A stretch of 64,000 bases of DNA from Cranoglanis bouderius. Taxonomy: Eukaryota > Chordata > Actinopteri > Siluriformes > Cranoglanididae. The stretch covers positions 228,501 to 292,500 of the forward strand of contig CM042554.1 in assembly GCA_023630585.1 (NCBI GenBank). The letters run 5' to 3'. How positions within the stretch are numbered: position 1 is the stretch's first letter; each line of letters begins with the position of its first letter. A model generated the notes under the pieces. It was not told the DNA's origin, did no database searches, and saw nothing but the letters and a program-made list of their open reading frames with translations. Positions 11,949 through 24,005 of this stretch are shown here, piece after piece. Both the position numbers and the translations under genes were made by a program.

Positions 11949-13550
11949 CTAACCCCATTTCCATAAAAGTTGGTATTTTTTTCTAAAATGCAATAAAAAC
12001 AAAAATCTGTGGTTTATCAAGTCTCTTGAAACTTTAATTAACTGACAAAAGTACAAAAAAAAGATATTCAATGTCTTCATTGACAAACTTAATTGTATTT
12101 TGTAAATATAAACAAATTTACAAGTTGCTGCCTTCAACACACTCAAAAAACAATTGTGACCAAGGCAAAATAAGACTAAAAAGTTTATAGAATATTCAAG
12201 TAACACCATTTTGGTGGATCAGGTTCATTGGTAGCAGGGGAGGGTGTCAGGATTGGGTATAAAAGGAGCATCCACCAAAAGCTTAGTCTTTGCAAACAAG
12301 GATGGGTGGTGGCTCACCACTTTGTGCCAAACATTGTGAGAGAATTGGCAGTCAGTTCAAAAAGAACATTGCTCAACGCAAGATTGGGAAGATTTTAGGT
12401 CTTTCACCATCTACAGTGCATAACATTGTGAAAAGTTTCAGGGAATCTGGAGAAATCTCTTTGCGTAAAGGGCAAGGTCGGAAACCACTGTTAAATGTGC
12501 ATGACCTTCGAACCCTCAGGTGGCATTGCCTGAGAAATCATCATTATACTGTGATAAATATAACCACATGGGCACGGGATTACTTCAGAAAACCATTGTC
12601 ACTTAACACAGTCCGCCACTGCATCCAGATGTCCTGTTGATGTGTGGCTTCCTCCTTGCATAATAGAGTATCGGGTTGCATTTCTGGAAATGTAAGAAAT
12701 GCAACCTGATACTCTATTATGCAAGGAGGAAGCCACACATCAACTCTATGCAGAAACGCCACTGAGTTCTCCAGGCCTGAGCTCATCTCAGATAGACTGA
12801 AAGGCAGTGGAAACGTGTGCTGTGGTCAGATGAGTCCACGTTTCAGCTTGTTTTCAGGAAAAACAGACGTTGAGTTCTCCATGCCAAAAGTGGAAAAAGA
12901 CCAACCAGACTATTATAAGCGAAAGGTGCAAAAGCCAGCATCTGTGATGGCATGGGGGTGCATCAGTGCCCACAGCATGGGTGACTTGTGTATGTGTGAA
13001 GGTACCATTGATGTAGAGGCGTATATAGGGATTTTAGAGAGACATATGCTGCCATCAAGGCAACGGCTTTTCCCAGGAAGTCCATGGTTATTTCAGCAGG
13101 ACAATGCCAGGCCTCATTCTGCATGTGCTACATCAGCGTGGCTTTGTAGACACAGAGTGCGTGTGCTTGACTGGCCTGTCAGCAGTCCAGATCTGTCTCC
13201 TATGGCGCATCATGAAGAGGAGAATCAGATAATGGCCACTAAGGACTGTTGAGCAGCTGAACAATTAGTATCCTCAGTTCCCAAACGATTAAAAAGTGTA
13301 ATTAAAAGGAAAGGTGGTATAACACAGTGGTCAATATGCCTCTGTTCCAACTTTTTTTGAGTGTGTTGAAGGCATCAAATTCTAAATTTGTTTATATTTA
13401 CAAAATACAATTAAGTTGCTCAGTGAAAACCTTGAATATATTTTCTTTGTATTTTTGTCAGTCAAAGTTTCAAGAGACTTGACAAATCACAGATTTTTGT
13501 TTTTATTGCATTTTAGAAAAAAATCCCAACTTTTATGGAAATGGGGTTAG
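11949..13550 (+). mobile_element. Tc1-like transposon, family D, with internal inverted duplication
   Basis: TIRs starting CTAACCCCATTTCCATAAAA extend about 200 bp at each end and are flanked by TA at 11947-11948 and 13551-13552. The plus strand encodes an HTH region (12290-12640, QRKIGKILGLSPSTVHNIVK, then GRKPLLNVHDLRTLR) and catalytic parts (12719-13252) with KPASVMAWGCISAHSMGDLC, FQQDNARPHSACATSAWL and SSPDLSP. The N- and C-terminal halves are separated by a 109-bp inverted duplication at 12636-12744. The E of the DDE triad is lost after SPDLSP, where the reading frame shifts. Confidence 0.9.
12636..12744. repeat. 48-bp inverted duplication with 13-bp loop
   Basis: Arms 12636-12683 and 12697-12744 are reverse complements with one mismatch in 48 bp; the spacer is 12684-12696. 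The right arm is in the transposase frame (LYYARRKP-type sequence), so the left arm is the inverted extra copy. Confidence 0.95.
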
Positions 13551-13552
13551 TA

Positions 13553-15243
13553 TTAGAGGTCAACCCATGGATAAGTCAATAGTGCTCAGATGTCTGTGAG
13601 CAGTCAAACAGCCTGATACTTCTTTTTAGGGCTTGTATGGAACCAACAGAATTTGTGAGCATCCAATAAGCCAAGTTGTGGTCACTCAAGGGTGCCAACT
13701 GGCAAATCAGTTTAGTAAAACTGACTCTTGATTGATGTCTGTGCTCCTCCTTACAGGGCTCTTGGCCACGGGGCAAAAGAGCAGACCAATACAATTTTTG
13801 TAGGTTAGATTACATGTGTCCTATAGCACACTGTGCCAACCACACCTAGTGTCATCCATAAACTCCTTGGTAGGTACCTGCTTTCCATTCTAGATGTCTT
13901 GTTGTCAAGAATGAGGTTTCGATTAGCTTCTTTTACCAAGAGGTCTATAGCGGCAGACTGAACTTCCCAGGTAAGCATCTGTAGTCAAATGCCTGTGCAT
14001 GCCATGTGTGAGGCAGTATCTTACGATCTAACCCAGATGCCAAATTCATTGTTTTGGCCTTGTGGGCCTGAACATTGTCCTTTGTGCTGCCACCAGTGAT
14101 AGACTGCAAAGGACAAGCTATTTGTAAGCATACAGAGAACAGTCAGACTGAAGACCGTCGCTCTGCCACAGTCAGAGCTGGGGTGGCTGATATGTCTCTG
14201 GTGTTTGTCCTCAGTCTCCAGAAAGGCTAGACATCTGCTACCCGAGCACAATCCTGTAGCATGGCTCGTGATCAGTCAGAACGTTATAAGGGAACTTCTC
14301 CATGCTTGGTGACTCTGAAAGTGGACTTATGAGTGGAACTCTACTCAACTATCCTTTATAATCATAATTGTTTTACAAGGGTAACACTACTCAACCATGC
14401 TTCATGAATCTCCTGACAAGCCATGCCTGGCATGCTGAGGGACCCCACCCCCGGCCATAATTGTAAGGTAATTTTGACCTAGATTAATCAAACACTAATA
14501 GCCAGCAGAAGAACTGTTAGCCTGCAGTACTGAGGAAAAAAGACACAGCTCATTAGAACAACACAAATAAAGCATAATCAATTCAGCTTGTAATCACATT
14601 ATGACTGTCAAAATGTCCACCATGCTTCTGCACCATCACATCATCAAAACAAAGAAGGACACGCTGACAGTGGACAATGTTTTAAAATACTTGAATGATC
14701 TAATAAAAAGACAATACCAAGAAATTTAGCCAACAGAACAAAATTGAATTAATCAGTCGTCTGAAGATATGAATGCAAGGTCAAATGGTGCCAGTGACTT
14801 TTACCTCAGGTGATGAGACAGAGACGAATGTAAATTATGCTGATAAAGTGAAAACTCATTCCCAATGTAAATGTATAATTATTTCAAATTTGGCAGTAAT
14901 TATGTTTGGCCATAAGTTAGATTAGGTTATAAATGCAGATGTAGGTGTGAGTCTTTCAATGGAATTGAAATAAAATTTTTAAATGTTATTTTCTCCTTTT
15001 TACCTTTGGGGGGAGTTTAAAATGATGTAACTTTACCTGTGGTTGTGTTCAAAATAGACCCATATTTCAGTTCAGGGTAACTTGTAGTTTTTAGAACTAT
15101 GTTGTACTAACCATAAGTAGAAAATCTAAAAATTTGACCACATGAAAGATTTTTGCAGGTGACAGTTCAGATGGTAATTGGGGTGGCAAGGTTCATTTTA
15201 AGGGTGGCCGTGTCTGATTAGCAAGCAGTTATTATCAGACAAA
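13553..15243. other. unassigned sequence without recognisable gene
   Basis: About 1.7 kb between two Tc1 elements, upstream of the visible dnaaf5 exons. Only short open frames occur (for example 13576-13794 and 14021-14251 on the minus strand) and none matches a family I recognise. It may hold dnaaf5 intron or an upstream exon I did not identify. Confidence 0.4.
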
Positions 15244-15245
15244 TA

Positions 15246-16823
15246 CAGTGGGTATAGAAAAGAATCACCCCCCTTTAAAATAATCACATTTTGTTGCTTT
15301 TTTGCCTAAAATGAAGACGGACACAGTTTTTGTTTTATCCAGCTGTATTTACACAGTGTAACTGCAACTTATAACATCCATGTGAAAGATATAACACCAA
15401 CATGTCAGAAAAAATTTTTAAAATTAAAAAACAATCACTGAGTTGGAAAAAGTATCACCCCCAATTTTGTTGAACCACCTTTTGCTTTAATTACAGCCTT
15501 TAGTCTGCTGGGATATGTCTCTACTAACTTTGCAATATTTGCCCACTCTTCCTTGCAGAACTGCTCAAGTTCAGTTAAATTTGATGGTGACCGTTTGTGG
15601 ACTACAGTCTTCAAGTCATTCAACAGATTTTCAATGGGGTTTAAGTCTGGGCTCTGACTAGGCCATGCAAGAACATTCACCCTTTTCCCCTTCAACCACT
15701 GTGTGGTCAGTTTTGCTGTGTGCTTTGGGTCATTGTCATGTTGGAAGGTAAACCTTCTTCCCATTGACAACTTTCTGGCAGAGGGCAGCAGATTTTCCTC
15801 AAGAATTTGATGGTATTTTGCTCCATCCATTTTCCTTCTATCCTGACAAGTGAAACTTGTTGCAGAGAAACACCCCCATAACAGGATATTACCAACCCCA
15901 ATGCTTTACTGTAGGAATGATAGTATTTGGATGGTGAGCTGTATTGAATTTCCGCCAAACATATCGTTTGGCGTTGAGGGCAAATAATTCAATTTTAGTC
16001 TCATCTGACCATAACACCTTTTTCCATGTGGCCTCAGAATCTTCAAGGTACGTTTTGGCAAAGTTCAGTCGTGGGTGGCTTTTTTCTTGCAACCCTCCCA
16101 TACAAGCCACATTTGTGGAGAATCTGTGATATTGTTGTCACATGCACACAATGACCACTCTTTGTCATAAATTCCTGCAACTGCTTCAGAGTTGCTGTAG
16201 GCCTCTTGGTAGCCTCTCTGACCAGTTTCCTCCTGGCTCTTTCATCCAGTTTGGAGCGACGTCCTGATCCAGGGAGGGTCTGTGTTGTACCAAATACCTT
16301 CCACTTCTTAATAATACATTTCACTGTGTTTCTAGGCATTGATAAAGCCTTTGAGATTTTTTTGTATCCATCTCCTGACTTGTGCCTGTCCACAACTTTA
16401 TCCCAGAGATCTTTTGACAGTGCCTTGCCACCCATAGATGATTGTTTGCTTCAGTTGCACTACCAAGGACTGAAATGCTCCAGGAAAGCTCTCTTCATTC
16501 TGAGCTAATCAAAATGACCATAGCTGATCACAGTTGAAAGTCAGATGGCTTTGTGTGCCACTGAGAAGGTGATTAGCTACACCTGATTGAGTTTACAAGT
16601 CATTTTTAGGAGGGGGTTGATCCTTTTTCCAATTCAGTGATTCTGGTTTTTAATTTAAAAAAAAAAATTCTGACATGTTGGTGTTATATCTTTCACTTGG
16701 ATGTTATAAGTTGCACTGAGTGAATACAGCTGGATAAAACAAAAACTGTGTTTGTCTTCATTTCAGGCTGAAAAGCAACAAAATGTGATTTTAAAGGGGG
16801 GTGATTCTTTTCTATACGCACTG
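15246..16823 (-). mobile_element. Tc1-like transposon, family A copy 2
   Basis: TIRs starting CAGTGGGTATAGAAAAGAAT are flanked by TA at 15244-15245 and 16824-16825. Minus-strand transposase lies in three long frames: 16435-16043 (HTH and linker, LSKDLWDKVVDRHKSGDGYK), 16110-15889 (LWSDETKIELF, first Asp) and 15830-15435 (FQHDNDPKHTAKLTTQWLK, then SPDLNPIENLLNDL). The spacing between the second Asp and the Glu is 34 residues (DD34E). Two frameshifts separate the three frames, so the copy is inactive, but it is better kept than copy 1. Confidence 0.93.
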
Positions 16824-16825
16824 TA

Positions 16826-17201
16826 AGTGTCTCGGCTAACACTGTTCTACTTACGCGTGCTAAAACTATTACAAGTCTCAGCTTTCACCTAATAGACATG
16901 GTCATGTTTTAACTAATCGGTTCTCTGTCTCCCCATAAATTTCCATGACATTTTTTACCCTGATGTGTATCTACAGAATATTTTTTTTAAAACCAGCTTT
17001 TTCATAATTTGTGGATTTTATCATGCTTAATGTGAGGTACAGACATGTTGTATTGACTCCTCCCTCTCCATCAACTCGGAAAGTTTCAGTCATAAAGGTT
17101 CCTTTCACTTTAATAATTTTTTTTATACGTACATACATATAAAAGCCTTGAAGTGTTGCACAGCCTGGGTCACATGTTGACTGATATGTGTTTTCTGTTA
17201 G
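16826..17201 (+). other. intron sequence upstream of a dnaaf5 exon
   Basis: No open frame or known repeat stands out. The stretch ends in a pyrimidine-rich TTTTCTGTTAG acceptor at 17201. Confidence 0.5.
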
Positions 17202-17358
17202 GTTCTAAATATGGAGACAGAATTCAGTGCTTATCTAATTCCAGCATTGGAGGAAGAGTCACAGCTCTCTCGCCTGTTGGCCTGTAGATCAATATCCTCA
17301 TTCATTACTGTTACAGAACGATGCCTTAACCCAGACACACTCAACAAGATCTACCCAG
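17202..17358 (+). CDS. dnaaf5: dnaaf5 internal exon (third from last)
   Basis: DNAAF5 (HEATR2) is a HEAT-repeat cytoplasmic factor needed to pre-assemble the dynein arms of motile cilia. The exon runs from a TTTTCTGTTAG acceptor to a CCAG|GTAAAC donor and encodes VLNMETEFSAYLIPALEEES, then LSRLLACRSI and NPDTLNKIYP. The final part lines up with the human '...L..VYPELLKRLDD' region as I recall it. Length is 157 nt, leaving one base that completes a Glu codon with the next exon. The alternating helical pattern fits a C-terminal HEAT repeat. Earlier exons must lie upstream, but I could not identify them in 1-17201. Confidence 0.88.
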
Positions 17359-17556
17359 GTAAACACATGTAAAATAACACTAAAATATTTGCAACACAGC
17401 TTTACCTTAGCATGCTCAATACAGCCTTCAGTCACGATCTCATCAATCACAAGCTTCTCTTCTCTTTAAACGGTTAATCCTCATACATTTCTGAATGCAT
17501 TCATTTTATCTCTGAACCACATATGGTATATCCTTCTCTGTGTGTGCGTATTTTAG

Positions 17557-17748
17557 AGCTTTTAAAACGGACAGATGACGGCAGCCAGGAAGTGCGTGCA
17601 GAAGCTCTGAAAGCTCTGAGTGTGTGGCTCTCATCTTTAGACAATAACCATGACACACACACATACCGTCCCAATATGGAGTTCCTTTTCCAGCATTTGC
17701 TGCTGTACTTGGATGACCCTGATCACCAAATCCAGCTTCTAGTACTGG
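17557..17748 (+). CDS. dnaaf5: dnaaf5 exon (second from last)
   Basis: The exon follows a TATTTTAG acceptor and ends at a CTGG|GTAAGG donor. Joined to the previous exon it reads YPELLKRTDDGSQEVRAEAL, then KALSVWLSSLD and MEFLFQHLLLYLDDPDHQIQ. This matches the human C-terminal HEAT repeats (ELLKRLDD..., LYRELLVHLDDP) closely. The 192-nt length keeps phase 1 at both ends. The intron before it is only 198 bp; the one after it is about 21.3 kb. Confidence comes from the strong family match plus consistent splice phases. Confidence 0.93.
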
Positions 17749-17894
17749 GTAAGGATTAATGTCATCTATAATGTGTTTACTTGATATCTGCAGACATGTA
17801 TACACACACATTTCATCATTTAATTAATGAGAAAATGTGCATGGAAATTCTTCCTGTCGACAGTAGCTGTTCATGGTTGTAGAGAGAACAGAGT

Positions 17895-18026
17895 CATAGC
17901 ATTCGTTGTGTTGAGCTATTTCAATTTATTTTGTTTGATTTGTTCATTGCAAACAGCTGAAATATGTCAATTTTGACAATAAACCTGATTTGCAATGGGG
18001 GTTGAATAATTTTGATTGCAACTGTA
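17895..18026. mobile_element. Tc1 family B terminal fragment
   Basis: The end of a family B element, from GCATTCGTTGTGTTGAGC to ATTTTGATTGCAACTG, followed by TA. Only the terminal 130 bp is present, about 150 bp downstream of the dnaaf5 donor. Confidence 0.85.
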
Positions 18027-18039
18027 GCTCTGTGCACTT

Positions 18040-19200
18040 AGATTCTTTGTAATTTTCATAATATGCTAAATCTACTTTTGTGAACTAGTTCTAAGATTGT
18101 TGACCTACCTACACAAAGTTGGCGTCAAACTGCTCAAAATTATATTGATATAATAATCAAAAATATTTTGGCATTTCTAAACAATATGACCACCACACAT
18201 CAATTAATTATATTCAAACAGCTGTAACTCGTGATTGCTTGAATGGATTTGCAACAAACTTCAAAGGCTTAGTTTAGATAAGATAAGGATAAGATTCTGT
18301 TTGTCAAAAGCAAAGTTTGCGGCAGCGTCATTCATAGGGGGTGGGGCTATGTTGATATAACTTTTTATATCATATATCCTCTTATACATAAAACAAAGCA
18401 TATCTCTTGGAAAATAAGGTTTACAGTTAAATTTCTTTTTTAAAAACTTGATTGTCTTGCTCAATTCATAAAAAAATGAGTTTTGACCCGCTCAAATTTG
18501 TGACAGTTGTGCATAATATGTGAAACCTACTTTTGCAAACTAGTCCTAAGATTTTGGCCTATCTTCAAAAAATGGTGTCAAATGTGTCAAACTACTCAGG
18601 AGAATGTGAACCTCAGTAATTATCAAAAACATGCTGACATTTATAAACAATATGGCAGTCATATGCCAATTAATTCTTATAAAGTGGTGCCTAATTTACT
18701 CAAACAGCTTTAACTCATGATTAGTTGCATGGATTTGCACAAAAAGGAAAGATATATACAGGAAACTTTATGCAAAGGTTGGGGCATGGTCATACATCGT
18801 GTGTGGGGCTGGGCTAAGTTCAAATAACTGTTTCTTTGGAACAATAAGTCCTATTGAGCTGATATTTGGTAGAGAGCATATCTGTGAGTGGACCTTAGAT
18901 GATGACTTGATTATTCTTGTTTGTGCGCACAAAAGCAAGAATATCTCTTGAAAAATAAGATGTACAGTGAAAATGATTTTTTAGATTGTTTCTTTTGTCA
19001 AATTCTTTTAAAAAAAAGGCTCTGCCTACAGAAATTTGTGAGAAATTGCATAATATCCAAAACCTACTTTTTTCGTCTTCACAGTCTTGATGTAAAAATA
19101 CCTAAATAAGTATCAAAAACATGTTGACATTTCTAAACAATATGGCCACCATATCTCTCAGTATGGTGAGATTCTCAGGAGGTGGAGACTAATTTACATA
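18040..19200. repeat. degenerate tandem repeat, units of about 450-530 bp
   Basis: The block 'CATAATATG...CTACTTTTG...AACTAGT' recurs at about 18055, 18510 and 19045, and again at about 20815 beyond a Tc1 insertion. Within units the order AAACAATATG, CAATTAATT, AACAGCT, 'ATGGATTTGCA' is repeated. It is non-coding and I cannot name the family. Confidence 0.65.
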
Positions 19201-19242
19201 TACAGGGGGTTGTGTTCATGTTTTTTTAAACAAAAACAAGTA

Positions 19243-20750
19243 CAGTGGTGCTTGAAAGAATTTTATATATTTCTGCATAAATATGACATAGAACATCACC
19301 TGATTTTCACGCAAGTCCTAAAAGTAGAACCCAATTAAACAAATGAGACAAAAATATTATACTTGGTCATTTATTTATTGAGGAAAATTATCCAATATTA
19401 CATATCTGTGAGTGGCAAAAGTATGTGAACCTTTAGAATTAGCAGTTACTTTGAAGGTGAAATTAGAGTGAGGTGTTTTCAATTAATGGGATGACAATCA
19501 GGTGTAAGTGGGTGCTCGGTTTTATTTAAAGAACAGGGATCTATCAAAGTCTAATCTTCACAACACGTTTGTGGAAGTGTATCATGGCATGAACAAATGA
19601 GATTTCTGAGGACCTCAGAAAAAGAGTTGTTGATGCTCATCAAGCTGGAAAAGGTTACAAAACCATCTCTAAGGAGTTTGGACTCCACCAATCCATAGTC
19701 ATACAGATGTGTGTACAAATGGAGGAAATTCAAACTCATTGTTATCCTTCCCAGGAGTGGTGGACCAACAAAGATCACTTCAAGTGCAAGATGTTTAATA
19801 GTCCACGAGGTCACAAAGGAAGCCAGGGTAACTTCTGACCAACTAAAGGCCTCTCTCACATTGGCTAATATTAATGTTGAGACCACCATCAGGAGAACAC
19901 TGAACAACAATAATGTGCATGGCAGGGTTGCAAGGAGAAAGTCACTGCTCTCCAAAAAGAAGATTGCTGCCTGTCTGCATTTGCTAATGATCATGTGAAC
20001 AACCCAGTAGTCTATTGGGAAAAATGTTTTGTGGCTGGATGAGACCGAAATAGAACTTTTTGATTTAAATGAGAAGCATTATGTTTGGAGAAAGGAAAAC
20101 ACTGCATTCCAGCATAAGAACCTTATTTCATCTGTGGAACATGGTGGTGGTAGTATCACGGTTTGGGCCTGTTTTGCTGCATCTGGGCCTGGATAGTTTG
20201 CTATCATTGATGGAACAATAAATTCTGACGTAAGCCAGCAAATTCTGAAGGAAAATGTCAGGACATCTGTTCATAAACTGTATCTCAAGAGAAAGTGGTC
20301 ATGCAGCAAGTCAGTGACCCTAAGCACATGTCGTTCTACCAAAGAATGGTTAAAGAAGAATAAAGTTAGTGGTTTGGAATGGCCAAGTCAAAGTCCTGAC
20401 CGTAATAGAAATAAACTCTAATAGAAATGTTGTGGGAAGGACCTGAAGCAAGCAGTCCATGTGAGGAAACCCACCAACCTCCCAGAGTTGAAGCTGTTCT
20501 GTACTGAGGAATGGGCTAAAATTCCTCCGAGCCAATGTACAGGACTGATCAACAGTTCAACAAATCAACTGGAAATGTTTAGTTGCAGTTATTGCTGCAC
20601 AATGGGGTCACACCAGATACTGAAAGCAAAGGTTCACATACTTTTACCACTCACAGGTATGTAATATTGGATCATTTTCCTCAATAAATAAATGACAAAG
20701 TATTATATTTTGTCTCATTTGTTTAACTGGGTTCTTGTTTACTTTTTAGA
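19243..20750 (+). mobile_element. Tc1-like transposon, family C copy 2, right end truncated
   Basis: The left TIR starts CAGTGGTGCTTGAAAGAATT after TA at 19241-19242. The right TIR breaks off near 20750, about 100 bp short of the expected terminus. An HTH-linker frame lies at 19711-19998 (TSDQLKASLTLANINVETTI, HGRVARRKSLL). Later parts (LWKDLKQA-like sequence near 20430 and KLFCTEEWAKIPPSQ at 20461-20664) are in other frames. Confidence 0.86.
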
Positions 20751-20799
20751 ACTGAACACAAAAAAAGCCTTTCGGACCATTTAGTGACACCCACTGAAA

Positions 20800-20965
20800 T
20801 GTATGAAATTTTGCGTAATATGCTGAATATATTTTTGCAACCTATGATTTTTTTCTCTGTTCCCAATATTGGTGTCAATTTACTCACCAGAGTCTAATAT
20901 TCAAGAATGATCAAAAACATGTTGAGATTTGCAAACAACACTGCCCCCTCAGGCCAATCAATCCA
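20800..20965. repeat. tandem repeat unit resuming after Tc1 C
   Basis: Begins 'TTTTGCGTAATATGCTGAA' and matches the units at 18040-19200, so the Tc1 copy sits inside that array. Confidence 0.5.
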
Positions 20966-20994
20966 AGTGTGGCGGACCTTGATTAACCCTGAAC

Positions 20995-21120
20995 AACTGT
21001 AAAGTGAAAGTGACAGTGACAGTGAAAGTGACATGTGAAGGCCAATGTATGGTAACCCATACTTGGAATTTGTCCTCTGCAAGTTCTGTCCCAACTTCTT
21101 AACCACTGAGCTACCACCGC
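20995..21120. repeat. dispersed teleost repeat with GTGAAAGTGACA motif
   Basis: A short block of GTGAAAGTGACAGTGACA-type repeats followed by ATGGTAACCCATACT, a combination I recognise from many fish genomes. Non-coding. Confidence 0.45.
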
Positions 21121-21351
21121 CCTACTACCTGTAACTGTTGACTGGTTGTCAGGCCAATGTTATGAGTAGGAGTGCAAAGTTTGTGGTATGGATGTTGACA
21201 GGGAGGCAGAGTTAAGTTAAAATAGCTGTTTCTCAGGTCCCTGGATATGGAGGTGATGAGGAAATTGAGTGATTCCACAGTGGAAGCCACAGAGCCATTT
21301 GTTTCTGAGGGGGGTGGCATGGGGTGGTGGGGTTGCGTCTGAAATCTATCA

Positions 21352-22230
21352 TTTACATTTACATTTATGGCATTTGGCAGACGCCCTTATCCAGAGCGAC
21401 TTACAGAAGTGCTTTGAAGTCTATCAATAAATACATCCTGATACTGATTCACTAGGTCATGGTCTAAGAGTAATATCAGTCTAACTCTATTGGAGAGGAA
21501 ATATTTTAAGAAAAACACACAGACAATACAATTTTTAAAAAATAAAGTACTAATTTAAGTACTCCATGAAGATATAGGTCTTATTTTGTAACTGAAGACA
21601 GCCAGTGACTCAGCTGTTCAGACATCTAGGGGAAGTTCATTCCACCACCTAGGTACCAGGACAGAGAAGAGCCTTGATGTATGCTTTCCTTGTACCCTGA
21701 GAGATGGTGAGACTAGTTGAGCAGTACTAGAGGATCGGAGGGAGCGATGTGCAGAGTATGCTTTAAGGTAGATGGGTGCTGGTCCTTTTTTTTAGCTTTG
21801 TCGGCAAACACCAGTGTTTTAAATCTGATGTGGGCAGCTACAGAAAGCCAGTGAAGGGAGCGTAGCAATGGGGTGGTATGGGAGAACATAGGAAGGTTGA
21901 GAACAAGTCATGCACCTGCATTCTGGATCAGTTTCAGACGTTGAATGGCATGCAGAGGCAGACCTGCCAGAAGCGAGTTGCAGTAGTCTAGTCTCAAAAT
22001 GACAAGCGCCCGAGTGGCTTGTGTGGATAGAAATGGATAAATCCTTCTGAATTTGTAAAGGAGAAATTGGCATGAGCATGTCAGTTTACCAGTGTGAGTG
22101 ACAAGGGACCGTTGTCTATGGCTACCCCAAGGTTGCGTGCAGTGACATAAGATTAGCTGTCCAGGGAAATCACAAGATCCTGACATGGGAATGAATCACC
22201 CGGGATGAACAGCATTCAGTTTTGCTGGGA
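21352..22230 (-). mobile_element. LINE fragment (L2/CR1-like), 5' truncated
   Basis: The low-coordinate end is the 'TTTACATTTACATTTATGGC' tail with CCAGAGCGACTTACA, the usual teleost 3' terminus of this LINE. The minus-strand RT C-terminal region reads RIYPFLSTQATRALVILRLD, YCNSLLAGLPLHAIQRLKLI and then degraded LLRSLHWL and PRWWNELPLDV motifs. Stops are present. A related copy is at 36021-36586. Confidence 0.8.
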
Positions 22231-22232
22231 TT

Positions 22233-22573
22233 AAGTTCTCTTCATTCTGAGCTAATCAAAATGACCATAGCTGATCACAGTTGAAAGTCAGATGGCTTTG
22301 TGTGCCACTGAGAAGGTGATTAGCTACACCTGATTGAGTTTACAAGTCATTTTTAGGAGGGGGGGTGATCCTTTTTCCAATTCAGTGATTCTGGTTTTTA
22401 ATTTAAAAAAAAAATTCTGACATGTTGGTGTTATATCTTTCACTTGGATGTTATAAGTTGCACTGAGTAAATACACCTGGATAAGACAAAAACTGTGTCC
22501 GTCTTCATTTCAGGCTGAAAAGCAACAAAATGTAATTATTTTAAAGGGGGGTGATTCTTTTCTATACCCACTG
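22233..22573 (-). mobile_element. Tc1 family A terminal fragment
   Basis: Corresponds to 16490-16823 of copy 2 and ends CACTG followed by TA at 22574-22575. Only the transposase-upstream end is left; the rest is missing. Confidence 0.88.
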
Positions 22574-22575
22574 TA

Positions 22576-22849
22576 GATGCAGAATCCTCCTCCCTTGCTG
22601 CATGTCTCTGTGCAGCTGAAAGTTAGGTAGATGCAGCACGCGGTCTGGGGTTAGGTCAGGAAACAAGGTTAATGGTAAGCAGAGGGTAGAGGAGGTCCTT
22701 GTTGGTTTTATTGATGAGTAGTTCTTATATTTTTGTGGCGAAGGTAGAGGAAAAAAGATGGGAGAGCATCTAAGGCGCAGCAGCGTGTCTGCCTGTCCTT
22801 TATGTCCTCGTCAGGTTAAGCAGAAACCAAATACTCTGATGGTTCTCCG
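22576..22849. other. unassigned
   Basis: No open frame, RNA gene or known repeat recognised. Confidence 0.3.
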
Positions 22850-24005
22850 ATGTCATGTATTGCTTTTGAAATCTGCAGTGTAATATGGCAGACATTGATG
22901 TCCAGTCATATCTCTACAGTCCTTCATTGTATTGACACAAAATTTCAAAGTTATGTTGAATACCATGTTCTGAGGGAGGACAAAGCATTGGTGTAATTTT
23001 ACTCCAAGGTGGTGCCATATTATTATTATTATTATTATTATTATACATCCACATAGGAGTCTATTGCTGCCAATAGAATGATTCATATGCTTTTTATGAA
23101 ATTTGGTCCAATGATGGAGGACAGTCTCAGACTCCGATTCAAGCAGAGTTCAACGGGGACATCATGAGGTCAGTTTCTGCCATAGTAGATTTTATGCCAT
23201 TTTTGATTTATTTATTTTTTTTAACATTTTGATTTGTCTCCTACAAAGTTTGTCACCAAATTTGAATCACAGCATCATGAGACTATCCTGTGAAAAGCTG
23301 TTTCTTCGATTTTTGATAAATGGTCCTCCATGGATGGGTCCTCCATAAATTGGGATTGATTTTGTCCAAATTCACCTATAGGTGGCATTATAATTTACAA
23401 ATGTTTTAAATTGTTCATAACGTTTGAACTGCTCAACATCAAATCAGATTCTTGTGAATGTTCTTTCCTTTTAACACAATTAGCACTGCTTAACTCTATG
23501 GTATATAGTTATGGAAGAGAAATGATTTATAATCACACTATCCAGTGTCACCCAGATGAGGATGGGGTCCATTTTGAGTCTGGTTCCTCTCATGGTTTCT
23601 TCCTCATGTTGTCTGAGAGTTTTTTTCTTGACATTGTTACCTCTGCCTTTCTCATTAGAGATAAATTTAAAATTATAAATTCATATTGAGCTTTCTTTAA
23701 AACTGCTTTATGACTATGTCCATTGTTAAGAGCTGTATAAATAAAATTGAATTGAATTTGATTTGATTCCCTTGAAGTATTGCTGATCTAATGAATTTGT
23801 GATTTGTCAGATAGGAAGTCTGCTATTTTGAATTTTAAGAAGAAAATGGTTTTTCAGTCCTCCTGCATATTTCAGTAACCATGAAATTTGGACGACAGCA
23901 TCAGGAGACCAACCTAAACAAAATTTGTTTCTCAGATATACTGGATATACTTTTGACATACTGAATGGGCATATCTCAGCTGTGTGACATAATTGACCAA
24001 AATGC
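22850..24005. repeat. dispersed non-coding repeat family, interrupted by an L2 tail
   Basis: Contains recurring phrases such as TTCACCTATAGGTGGC, TTCATAACGTTTGAACTG and GCTATTTTGAATTTTAA. The same order occurs at 30366-30760. A (ATT)n run lies at 23022-23043. The unit is split by the L2 tail at 23500-23755. Confidence 0.55.
23500..23755 (+). mobile_element. L2-like LINE tail
   Basis: The tail carries GTCACCCAGATGAGGATGGG and GGTTCCTCTCATGGTTTCTT and ends AAATAAAATTGAATTGAA. It is the same 3' tail as at 690-930 and inverted relative to 24003-24430. Confidence 0.8.

Noticed and set aside
18040..19200. CRISPR-like or regulatory array
   Set aside because: The units are long and degenerate with no short constant repeats; this is an animal genome.
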